From Nafulsella turpanensis ZLM-10 (GTDB lineage Bacteria > Bacteroidota > Bacteroidia > Cytophagales > Cyclobacteriaceae), in NCBI RefSeq assembly GCF_000346615.1, contig NZ_ANNU01000023.1, forward strand, positions 87,079 through 151,078: a stretch of DNA of 64,000 nt, written 5' to 3'. The notes under the pieces were generated by a model. That model saw only the letters and a program-made list of their open reading frames with translations. It made no database searches and had not been told where the DNA came from. Below, one piece after another: positions 45,231 through 54,800 of this stretch; within the stretch, counting starts at the first letter, position 1; each line of letters begins with the position of its first letter. A program made the position numbers and the translations under genes.

Positions 45231-47738
45231 ATGTTAAAAGCGATTATATACCGGCACCGCATGCAGGTGGTTGTAGCACAGGCAATTCTGCTATTGTTGT
45301 TTAGCCCTGCTTTTGCTCAAAAGCCGCAAACCTACAGCTCTGCCGATATTGCCATGGAGTTGCAGGCTTTAAAAGTGCTGGGGTCGGTATTATATGTGGC
45401 CGCCCATCCTGACGATGAAAATACCCGCCTGATTACCTACCTGGCAAATGAGAAAAAGTATAGAACCGGCTATCTTTCCCTTACGAGGGGCGATGGTGGC
45501 CAAAACCTTATAGGCCCGGAAATGCGGGAGAAGCTGGGACTTATCCGAACACAGGAGCTCCTGCAGGCGCGTCGGCTCGACAGGGGAGAGCAGTTTTTTA
45601 GCAGGGCAAATGATTTCGGTTACTCAAAGAACCCGGATGAAACCTTTGGTATTTGGGACCGTGATGCTGTTTTGGCCGATCTGGTGTATGTTGTTCGTAC
45701 ATTTAAACCCGATGTTATCATTACCCGCTTTAATACAGAAGCAGGCACTACACACGGCCATCACACAGCTTCGGCAATTTTGGCGGCAGAAGCTTTTGAA
45801 GCCGCTGCGGATCCTAATCGATTTCCTGAACAATTAGCCTACACCAGTACATGGCAGCCGGAGCGCCTGTTATGGAATACCTCCTCCTGGTTCTACAGGA
45901 ATGGTGAAGCTTTTGATACTACCGGACTCTTAAAGATAGATGTTGGAGTATATAACCCCTTCCTTGGTAAGTCTTATACTGAAGTAGCCGCAGAAAGCCG
46001 GAGTATGCACAAGAGCCAGGGCTTTGGAACCCCTCTCCAGAGAGGCTCCAGTATGGAATATCTTCAGCCGGTTTTAGGAGACCCTGCAGAAAAAAGCCTG
46101 TTCGAAGGCATTAATACCAGCTGGTCGAGAGTAAAAGGAGGAGCCGCTGTTGAAAAAATGATCGACAAAGCCATCAGGACTTACCAACCGGCGGAGCCAT
46201 CTGCTCTGGTTCCTCAGCTGATTGAAATATACCAGGCAATCGAATCTTTACCGGATCAGCATTATACCCAACTGAAACTGCAGAAAGTAAAGCAGCTGAT
46301 TTTAGCGGTAACCGGCCTTTATCTTGAAGTAGTGGCAGATGAACCTACGGGGGCACCCGGAGAGTCTCTGGAGGTGCTAATGGAGGCGGTAAATCGTTCC
46401 GGAGTGGAAGTAAAACTGAAGCAGATTATCTTTCCTGACCTTCAGAAGGAGGTAAATCTCTCCCTTGAGCTGGAAGAAAATCAGAAAAAGGAAGAGCGGA
46501 TACCCATTGTCCTGCCGGAAACGGTAGAGAGCTCACAGCCCTACTGGCTAAAGGAGCCACCTCTTAAAGGAATGTTCATTGTAGAGGATATAGAGATGAT
46601 TGGGAAGCCTGTTAATGAACCTGCTTTGCAGGCAAACCTGCATCTGCAAATAAACGGCTTTGACTTTAAATACACACTGCCCGTGCGCTATAAATACACA
46701 GAGCCGGCAGAAGGGGAAATCTACCAGCCTTTCTTTATTGTTCCTCCGGTAGCAGTAAATCCAAAAAAAGAGCAACTTCTTTTTACCGGGGAGGAGGCGC
46801 AGGAGCTACTGGTGGAGGTAAGGGCAGGTAAGGATAGTGTGGGAGGGGAGGTGCGTTTACAGCTTCCGGAAGGATGGACGGCCACCCCTGCATTTCATGC
46901 TTATTCTCTGCCCGAGGAAGGGGCCAGCCAGTTATTCACCTTTAAAGTTCATGCACCAGAAGAGGCCGTAGAGCAGCAACTGCAGGTGATAGCTACTTAT
47001 AAAAATCAATCCTTCAAAAGAGGCATGGAATGGATCCGCTACCCTCATATTCCTGCCCAGCTGGTATTGCCACCGGCAGTAGTAAATCTCAGGAAAGTTA
47101 AGCTGGCAACAACCGACCTTCGCATTGGCTACTTAATGGGGGCTGGCGATGAGGTGCCTCAGAGTCTTAAGGAGCTGGGGTATGCCGTAGAGCTGCTGCA
47201 GGCACAGGACCTCCAGCCTGAAAAGCTGGGCCAGTATGATGCCGTCGTTTTAGGAGTAAGGGCCTTTAACACCACCGAAGCCCTGAAGTTCAGGAAAGAT
47301 GCCCTGGAGCAATATGCCAGAGACGGAGGAACAGTAATTATCCAGTACAATACCAGCTTTGGGCTGGTAGACGAATCAATTGCGCCTTATCCTTTACAAC
47401 TTTCAAGGGAGCGGGTAACCATGGAAGAAGCACCTGTCCAACTACTCCAGCCCAACCACCCTGTGTTTCAGTATCCTAATAAAATCAGCCCGGAAGATTT
47501 TGAAGGTTGGGTCCAGGAAAGAGGCCTGTACTTTGCCAGTGACTGGTCAGATGAATGGACTCCGCTGCTTTCCAGCCACGATACGGGGGAAAAGCCCCTT
47601 TTGGGAGGTTTATTGGTGGCGAAGGTAGGAGAAGGGTTTTATGTATATACCGGTTATTCATGGTTCAGGCAGTTACCCGCCGGGGTTCCGGGAGCCATCA
47701 GGCTCTTTGTAAACCTGCTCTCCTTAGGAAATTCCTAA
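45231..47738 (+). CDS. PIG-L family deacetylase with C-terminal glutamine-amidotransferase-like domain
   Basis: The 835-residue protein carries a signal peptide (to about residue 30, FAQ). The N-terminal PIG-L (LmbE-like) domain has the zinc motif AHPDDE at 58-63 and the later GTTHGHHTAS histidines near 177-186. LSLTRGDGGQNLIGPE and LGLIRTQELLQARRLD are also typical of this secreted subgroup. The family removes N-acetyl groups from sugars. The middle is beta-rich. From about residue 630 a Rossmann-like domain (LRIGYLMGAGDEVPQSL, YDAVVLGVRAF, GGTVIIQYNTS) resembles the glutamine-amidotransferase-like fold but has no clear catalytic Cys. It is exported; substrate unknown. Confidence 0.88.
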   Translation: MLKAIIYRHRMQVVVAQAILLLLFSPAFAQKPQTYSSADIAMELQALKVLGSVLYVAAHPDDENTRLITYLANEKKYRTGYLSLTRGDGGQNLIGPEMREKLGLIRTQELLQARRLDRGEQFFSRANDFGYSKNPDETFGIWDRDAVLADLVYVVRTFKPDVIITRFNTEAGTTHGHHTASAILAAEAFEAAADPNRFPEQLAYTSTWQPERLLWNTSSWFYRNGEAFDTTGLLKIDVGVYNPFLGKSYTEVAAESRSMHKSQGFGTPLQRGSSMEYLQPVLGDPAEKSLFEGINTSWSRVKGGAAVEKMIDKAIRTYQPAEPSALVPQLIEIYQAIESLPDQHYTQLKLQKVKQLILAVTGLYLEVVADEPTGAPGESLEVLMEAVNRSGVEVKLKQIIFPDLQKEVNLSLELEENQKKEERIPIVLPETVESSQPYWLKEPPLKGMFIVEDIEMIGKPVNEPALQANLHLQINGFDFKYTLPVRYKYTEPAEGEIYQPFFIVPPVAVNPKKEQLLFTGEEAQELLVEVRAGKDSVGGEVRLQLPEGWTATPAFHAYSLPEEGASQLFTFKVHAPEEAVEQQLQVIATYKNQSFKRGMEWIRYPHIPAQLVLPPAVVNLRKVKLATTDLRIGYLMGAGDEVPQSLKELGYAVELLQAQDLQPEKLGQYDAVVLGVRAFNTTEALKFRKDALEQYARDGGTVIIQYNTSFGLVDESIAPYPLQLSRERVTMEEAPVQLLQPNHPVFQYPNKISPEDFEGWVQERGLYFASDWSDEWTPLLSSHDTGEKPLLGGLLVAKVGEGFYVYTGYSWFRQLPAGVPGAIRLFVNLLSLGNS

Positions 47739-47852
47739 ACAAAGAAGTTTCTTCCAAGCTTATAATAAGAGGAAAAGAGATGAGTCCTGAGCAGCTGCAG
47801 AGGTTATGGTGCTGCTTTTGATTATTTTTTCATCGAAATCTCACCATTTTTT

Positions 47853-50555
47853 ATGCATGTACTCCTCAAAATTGCCAAAGGCCTTTTGTATCTTCTCCTG
47901 GGAATAATTATTCTGCTCGTCCTGGCAGTTTTTTTTGCCGATCCGATAGTTGAAAAATTGCTGGAAAACAGGGTCAGTAAAGCAGGCAAGGGCCAATTTT
48001 CGGTGGAGTTTGGGGAGGTAAATGTTTCTGTTCTTGCAGGAAACATTGTTTTAGATGATGTTTTCTTTAACACAGCCAATGCCGATACCACCATTTCACC
48101 TCAGATCATGACAAGGGCAGATCGGGTTGCGATAAAAGGGTTCGACTGGCTCAGGTACCTTGCCCAGCAGGAACTAATCCTTGACCAGCTGGAGCTGAAA
48201 AATCTTGAGTTGCAGTTAAAGGCCAGCCAGAAGGACACTTCCGGCAATCCTTCACAACCTTTTCGCCTGGAACAGCTCGATATATACCCAAGCATTAACC
48301 AGCAACTTGATAAGGTGTTTCTGAATGATTTATCCTTTGATAAAATAAGTCTGGAGTTTATCAATTTCAGTAGCGGAGACACGCTCCGTTTCGACGCAGC
48401 TAAGTTCGGGTTACAGAGTGAGGATATTTTAATAGAAGCTAATTCGCTGATTACCAATGACAGAGCTTTCTATGCTGAAAGAATTGATTTAGATGGGCGG
48501 GACATTGAAATTACCCGCTCCGGCAGGAAATATTGGAAAGCGGTGCTGGAAGCTTTTCAGCTCGATACCAAAGAGGAAAAGGTAAGTGCAGCTTTACGTG
48601 AACTGGAGTTTTTTACAGCACGACATAACCATGAGGATACCCTTCTTTATACCCGCTTAGGAATTTTAGAGGCCGAAGGGCTTGACCTGAATCAACTGCA
48701 GCAATCAAAAGCTTTTTTCTTGAAAAATGTTGTTGTTGAGGACGTACTTGTTGTTCAAAATAAGCAGAACGAGGCATTAAGCATTCCACCATCTAAAACC
48801 CCGGTTTCAGGTGCACGCTTTCCGATTGGGGAGGTAAACCTGGCAAAGATGCTTCCAGCTTTTATTGAAGAGATTGGGATTAATGATTTGAAAATCAGTA
48901 ATTTTACATACGAAGAGAAGGGAGGGCCAAGCCTTTACCATTTAGATGCAGTGGCGAGAGACGTAACCGTTGGTGGAGAAGTGGCCTTTTTTGACAACCG
49001 CTTTTTGCATGCCTCTTTCCTGGAGCTAGGTTTTGAAAAACTTAAGGTGAAGCAGGGGAATCCTGTGCACCAGATCCTGCTTAAAGGGTTTGAACTTCAG
49101 GCAGATAATGGTATCGCCAGCATTGGGCTGGAGCAAATAGTAGTGGAGCCGGAAGAAGAACCTAAAGGAAAAGTTTGGGTAGATGCGGATATTGCTGCTT
49201 TGCAGGTTGATGGTATTAATTACTCCCAATTAGCCAAAGGTTCGCTCAGTATCGATAGTATAGGCATTCTCGACCCGGAAATAATTGTGCATCTTCCTGC
49301 ATCCTCCTCCGGAAAAAATAAAAAAGCTGGTTCGGGAAGAAAGCCCGATTTGTATCCTTTAATAGCAGGTTATTTGCAGCAACTTGAAATTGAGGAAATG
49401 GCGCTGTTGAATGGAGATATCCGGTTGGCAGGGCTTGGCGGAACAGCTGAAGGGGCTGCTCTTCCAGTGGTATATATTCAATTCAGGGACATTCAAATAG
49501 CTGAGGGAACCGCCTATAAGGATGACCGCCTCCTGCATGCCGGAGATGTAAGCATGTACCTGGAGAATCTACATTACCTGTTCCCGAATAATGTGTATGT
49601 GTTGGAGCTGGGTGTTTTAAAAGCAAGTACAGCAGAAGAGCAGCTTGAGGCACGTGATTTCAGCTTTGCCTACAATGAAAATTATGAGAAGATACTCAAT
49701 GGACCAAAATCCAATTCAATTTATAAAATCACTTACGAAGAGCTACTGATAAAGGGGCTGGAGTATGAAAAGCTGTTAACGGGAAAGGGCTTTATGGCAG
49801 ATTTGGTTGCAGCGGATAAGGTTGATTTTTATTCCTTAAAAGATTTTAATAAACCAGAGGAACTAAAGGTAAAACCGATGCCTCAGGAAGCTATCAAAAA
49901 TCTTAACTTTCCGCTCAATGTACGCAAGCTAATGGTTTCTGATGCGGACATAGTGTATGAAGAAAAGAAGAAGGGAGCCGATACATCCGGCGTTATCCGG
50001 TTTATGGATGTTTCTGTCAGGGCTCAAAATATTACTAATCTGCGGCCACTTTTATTAAAGAATTCTGAGCTTCCGGTAATTGGTAACGGTCAGTTAATGG
50101 GGCAGGGGTATTTTGAGACCGAACTGCTCTTTTACATGCTTTCCGATAGTAACAAAGTAAGAGTGAGCGGAGCAATTGACACACTGAATTTAGCTGCTTT
50201 AAATCCTATTGCTCGCTATAATTCCATGGCTGCCATTGAAAGCGGAACCTTGTACAGGGCCGAATGGGACTTTGTAGCCAATGTAGAGCAATCGCACGGT
50301 ACTATGCTCATGCGATATGATAACCTGGATATCCAGCTGAGTAGCCAGAAGTCGCCAGATACTACAGGTATACTCAAAGATATTGGCTCATTTTTAGCCA
50401 ACAAACTGTTGGTGGAATCAGACAGGGCGGAAGACAAAGATGATGAACCCGAAAAAGTGGATTTTACCCAGGAGCGAAACAAAGAAAAGAGCTTCTTAAA
50501 CTACTACTGGAAGTCTCTCTTAGCCGGACTGAAGGAGCTGATAGGGCCCTTTTAG
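47853..50555 (+). CDS. AsmA-like membrane-anchored protein
   Basis: The 900-residue protein has an N-terminal membrane anchor (residues 9-30) and an AsmA/DUF748-like body. FADPIVEKLLENRVSKAGKG and FSVEFGEVNVSVLAGNIVLDDVFF near 34-75 are the typical start of this family, where an amphipathic beta-groove begins. The C-terminal part with VSGAIDTLNLAALNPIARYNSMAAIESGTLY (760-795) and the end FLNYYWKSLLAGLKELIGPF matches the end of the giant relative at 51812-56833. AsmA-family proteins are thought to span the periplasm and move phospholipid; this role is inferred. It lies just before holA, which it precedes by 179 bases. Confidence 0.8.
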   Translation: MHVLLKIAKGLLYLLLGIIILLVLAVFFADPIVEKLLENRVSKAGKGQFSVEFGEVNVSVLAGNIVLDDVFFNTANADTTISPQIMTRADRVAIKGFDWLRYLAQQELILDQLELKNLELQLKASQKDTSGNPSQPFRLEQLDIYPSINQQLDKVFLNDLSFDKISLEFINFSSGDTLRFDAAKFGLQSEDILIEANSLITNDRAFYAERIDLDGRDIEITRSGRKYWKAVLEAFQLDTKEEKVSAALRELEFFTARHNHEDTLLYTRLGILEAEGLDLNQLQQSKAFFLKNVVVEDVLVVQNKQNEALSIPPSKTPVSGARFPIGEVNLAKMLPAFIEEIGINDLKISNFTYEEKGGPSLYHLDAVARDVTVGGEVAFFDNRFLHASFLELGFEKLKVKQGNPVHQILLKGFELQADNGIASIGLEQIVVEPEEEPKGKVWVDADIAALQVDGINYSQLAKGSLSIDSIGILDPEIIVHLPASSSGKNKKAGSGRKPDLYPLIAGYLQQLEIEEMALLNGDIRLAGLGGTAEGAALPVVYIQFRDIQIAEGTAYKDDRLLHAGDVSMYLENLHYLFPNNVYVLELGVLKASTAEEQLEARDFSFAYNENYEKILNGPKSNSIYKITYEELLIKGLEYEKLLTGKGFMADLVAADKVDFYSLKDFNKPEELKVKPMPQEAIKNLNFPLNVRKLMVSDADIVYEEKKKGADTSGVIRFMDVSVRAQNITNLRPLLLKNSELPVIGNGQLMGQGYFETELLFYMLSDSNKVRVSGAIDTLNLAALNPIARYNSMAAIESGTLYRAEWDFVANVEQSHGTMLMRYDNLDIQLSSQKSPDTTGILKDIGSFLANKLLVESDRAEDKDDEPEKVDFTQERNKEKSFLNYYWKSLLAGLKELIGPF

Positions 50556-50574
50556 TTCTTGCTTTCCATTTAAG

Positions 50575-50586
50575 ACTGGCGCCAGT
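50575..50586. repeat. Perfect 12-base palindrome upstream of holA
   Basis: ACTGGCGCCAGT is a perfect dyad without a loop, 20 bases after the AsmA-like gene stop and about 150 bases before holA. It may be a protein-binding site; no other evidence. Confidence 0.35.
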
Positions 50587-50734
50587 TAAAACTGCATTTT
50601 TTCTCCCCTGATTTCTCCTTTTATCCTGATGGAACAGACCTTCTGAAAAGGATGCAAAAATTAAAAAAAGCTGCTGAAATAAGTGCTAAAAAAGCTAAAT
50701 TTGTGGCTGCCTGCACAAGTAAAAAATAGCTTTT

Positions 50735-51757
50735 ATGCCCCAGACTCCGGAAAAAGTTTTAAAGGATTTACAGGAAGGACGTTATGCCCCCGTTTATTTT
50801 TTGCAGGGAGAAGAACCCTACTTTATCGATAAAATTGCCGGCTACATTGAAAAGAATGCCCTTTCGGAAACAGAGAAAGGCTTCAATCAAATGGTGATGT
50901 ACGGAAAAGATGTGGATGTTACGGCCATCCTGAATAATGCACGACGCTTCCCGATGATGGCGGAGCGGCAGGTGGTAATTGTAAAGGAAGCAAAGGATAT
51001 CCAGGACTTGAACCGGCAGGAAGGACAAACAATGCTGGAAAGCTATGTAAGGAATCCTTCTCCCTCCACTGTGCTGGTTTTTTGCCATAAGTATAAAACC
51101 CTGGATGGCCGTAAAGCGCTTCCGAAGGTTTTAGACAAGCATGCAGTTTTGGTTACCACTAAAAAGTTATACGATAACCAGGTGCCTGACTGGATAAACT
51201 CCTATGTGGTAGCCAAAGGCTTTACCATTGAAAGAAAAGCAGCCTTTATGCTTACTGAGTTTATTGGAAATGATTTGGAAAGGCTGGCGAATGAAATAGA
51301 TAAAGTACTTATTAATTTTCAGGAGAAGGTACAGCTCGATGCGGCACTCATTCAGAAATATGTGGGTATCAGTAAAGAGTATAATGTTTTTGAACTTCAA
51401 AAGGCGTTGACAGTAAGAGATGTAATTAAAGCCAATAAGATTGTCCAGTATTTTGAGGCCAACCCTAAAAATCATCCTGTAATTCCTATGATTGCCATGC
51501 TTTTTGGTTTCTACAGCAAGCTGCTCTTAATACACCATTCCGGCGAAAGGACAGAAGGCGGGGTGGCGAAGCTGTTAAAAATAAATCCTTTTTTTGCGAA
51601 GGAATACCTGTTGGCCATCCAAAAGTATAATTTGCCAATCGTGATTCGTAATATAAGTTTTCTCCGGCAGGCCGACCTCCAGAGTAAGGGGGTTGATAGC
51701 GGAGGAATGACAGAAGGACAGTTGTTAAAGGAACTGGTTTTTAAGTTAATGCATTAA
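50735..51757 (+). CDS. holA: DNA polymerase III subunit delta
   Basis: The 340-residue protein is the delta subunit of the clamp loader, which opens the sliding clamp. The family N-terminus is VYFLQGEEPYFIDKIAGYIE (residues 19-38). RRFPMMAERQVVIVKEA at 69-85 and a KTLDGRKALPK segment follow. LERLANEIDKVLINF and ISKEYNVFELQKAL mark domain II to III, and the C-terminal region has HPVIPMIAMLFGFYSKLLLIH. It ends 54 bases before the convergent end of the giant AsmA-like gene. No clear terminator is seen between them. Confidence 0.92.
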   Translation: MPQTPEKVLKDLQEGRYAPVYFLQGEEPYFIDKIAGYIEKNALSETEKGFNQMVMYGKDVDVTAILNNARRFPMMAERQVVIVKEAKDIQDLNRQEGQTMLESYVRNPSPSTVLVFCHKYKTLDGRKALPKVLDKHAVLVTTKKLYDNQVPDWINSYVVAKGFTIERKAAFMLTEFIGNDLERLANEIDKVLINFQEKVQLDAALIQKYVGISKEYNVFELQKALTVRDVIKANKIVQYFEANPKNHPVIPMIAMLFGFYSKLLLIHHSGERTEGGVAKLLKINPFFAKEYLLAIQKYNLPIVIRNISFLRQADLQSKGVDSGGMTEGQLLKELVFKLMH

Positions 51758-51811
51758 AGCTTTCTGTCAGCTTACTCTTACCCATAAAAAGAAAGAAAAA
51801 TTGAATGCGGG

Positions 51812-54800
51812 CTATAAGCCAATGGAGGATTTAAATCCGTTAACCAAAGTTTTTACCCAGTAGTTGACGGTGGAGCGGGTTTCATCTCTTTCGAATTCTA
51901 TTTCTCCTTTCCTGATGGGCTTATCTTCGGCTGCTATATTTTCTGAATCCACAAAAAATACATTTGCTATAAGAGAGCCTAATCGTTTTGCAGGACCACC
52001 GGCATTCCCGGTTTTCTTGTTTACAAGCGCTACCTGCAAATCGTTGTAAATAAATTCCATACTTCCTTCAGCCTTCTCCCTATCTGCCTGCACATAAAAA
52101 TCGATTTGGTCTGTATAGCCGCTCTTTATCTTCACAAACACTGTCCTTTCCAGTATAGGATTAAACTCCGACAGGTCCATTTTTTCTAACCTTCCGTAAA
52201 AGGTGTGTTGGTTAAGCGTATCGTTCAGTGGGATTTCGAAAAAGGCAGTTAAATTTCCTTTCCCCATCAACTGAGCGTTGAGGTACAGGTTTGTCGTGAT
52301 ACCACTCTCCAGGAGCTTTGGGTAATTTGAAATCGTATCACCAAGTAGCAGCATGTCGGTAAGGTCAATAAAACCGCTTTCCCTTGTTCCTTTATGTCGC
52401 TCGGCATAGCCAATATAGCCATCGCGCACCGCCACCCCGCCAATAAAAAATGGAACATTCAGCTTGCGGATGCTGGTTTGTGGCATTTTTGGGAAACGTT
52501 TTTCCGGGTAAGGCTGGCGTTTGTCGCGGTAAACTAAAAGATAGAAGCCATCGAGCAGGAGGGAATCCGCGGCAAATTTTCCTTCTTCAATTAACTTTTC
52601 TAGCTGAAAGTTTTGCAGCTCCAGCTGTTTATTCCTGAAGGTAAACTGATCCGTCTCATACCCTTTTATTTGGGCAAATGTTTCCCTGTCTGCTAGGGGA
52701 GTAAGACTGATATTATCGATGAAAAGGTCTTTGTCTTCGCTATTCCACGAGATTTCATCTACTTTAAAATTATAAAGTTCATTATCAAGGGAGGTTTGAT
52801 ATCCATCAATATTGAGCTCCAAATATTCTGAAAACAGCAAACGATCGGAGGCACGGCTGGCGAGGCTATCCAACCGAAGATTCTTAGCAAGCGCATTAAT
52901 CTGGTGGACCTGAAAAGCTTTTTTCTCTTCCCCCTGGATAGTCGAAAAGGTAAAGGAACCATCGCTAATGGCTGCACTGTCTGCCTGAACCAATTGGAAG
53001 TAGGCATGTAACTCCTGCTGCCAGCCTCCTTTGGTTTTAAATTCCTTTTCTTTTTCCTGCTGAAGACCGGGAAATTTCATCACCTCAACTTCCGGGTTCC
53101 GGATTAAAATATGTCGCAGAAGAAGGGAATCGTCCTGGACCTGTAAGGGATCTATTCCTGAAACAAGGGCAAGAGGGATACTGGCATTGAATAACATGGA
53201 GGTGTTATTATCCTCCATTTGCTGCCGAATGTCTTGTAAAATCCTGGGTCTGAGAAGAAGCCCCTTGATGGATAAAAGTTCTTCAGCAGTGGAAAAGCTT
53301 ATTTCCTCCGCTGTTAGCAGATGTAGGCTGTCCGCTAAATTTCTTTTAAAGTCATGGACAGAAAGCCGGATATCATCTGAATAAAAAGTAGGATAATCTT
53401 CTTTTTGGTCTTTCTCTAGATGGAAGTTTTCTACTTCAGCCATAAATCGGTCCACCTTCAAATTATTTCTTTTGCCATCGCTCAGCAGGGTATAGGTAAT
53501 CTGCCCTTCCGATATGCCCGCTTTTTTAACAAAAATTGATTTGAGGTTTTCTCCCAGCAATGCCTGAAGGTTTAAGGGTGTGGTTGGCTCCTTACCTGTT
53601 TTTTCTGATCTTTTATAGCTTCTTAGCCTGATTTTTGGTTGATATAGATGTAAACTTTCGGTGTAGAGGCGCTCATTCTTAAAAAGACTGTCGAAGTAGA
53701 TACCTTCAATTTGAAGGTTGGGTAAATCGACAAAGAATTGCTCTTCGGCAGCTGCCAGAAGTTTTGCTTCAACAAGACTGGGTGCCGGAGCGGGTTTTAT
53801 ATGAATGTTCGAGGCTTCTGCCTTTCTTTTGGCTGTGGATAATGAAATATTTTCAGCCGAAAGGGTATGCCGAAGGTCGGGCAGTTGCTGGCGGTATTTG
53901 CCTACCTCGAGCAAGAGATTATCTGAGTATAAAAAAGGAGCTTTATCGTGCACAGCAGAAGAGTCCAGCCTGAACTGATGTAGGAGGAGAGAGACATCTT
54001 CCACGGCGATAAGGTCACTTTTCTTATTTTCTTTCTGCTGACGAATGTAAAAGTGACCATCGTCCATCTGCACGGTATTAATAAAAAGAGCATCCAGGTA
54101 GGGAGCCATATCCTGATAAATTCCTGATTCTCTTAGCCTGGGCTGCTCTTCCTTTTCCACTGAACTTTGTTTAGGTAAGTAGGTATATACTACCACCGGA
54201 TCTACAGCTAATACAGAATCAATTTGCAACTCTTCCTTTCGGTAAGTTTCGTGAAAGTCTATCCCACTCAGCCGGACGCTGGGCAGCTCCATTTTAAAAT
54301 AATCTCTTTCCCTGAAGGTTACGAGTAATTCTTCATCAGTATACGCTTCCCTGCTGGTATTAATTCTTATATTTTCTGCTGAAATTTCATTTTTCAGCGT
54401 AGAAGCCTTCAGATTTTCTGCCTGGAGAATATGAATACCATCTGGGAAGCTCGTTTCATAATCCTTTATCTGAAATTCAAAGTCTTCAGAATAAAACAGG
54501 TGTGGAGGTTTTTGGGCGGTAATGGAATCGAAGAGGAAATGGTCCATTTGAACACTCACCTGCTGCCCGGCCAGTTGCAGTATTCCTCCGTCCGGGTCGT
54601 GGAAAGCAAGGTTTATAGTTCCTTCCTGTAGCTCCAGATTCTCTACTTTTATTACCTCCAGCCGGTCTTTTATCAGTTCGTATAAAGCACTGCTTTTGAT
54701 AAGGTCAGGCCGTTCACTTTCCCGGCTTACCAGCGCTCCCAGTTGCAGGACAGGAAAGGGAATGATTACTCTCTCTACTTCCAGCTGTTTGTACAAATAA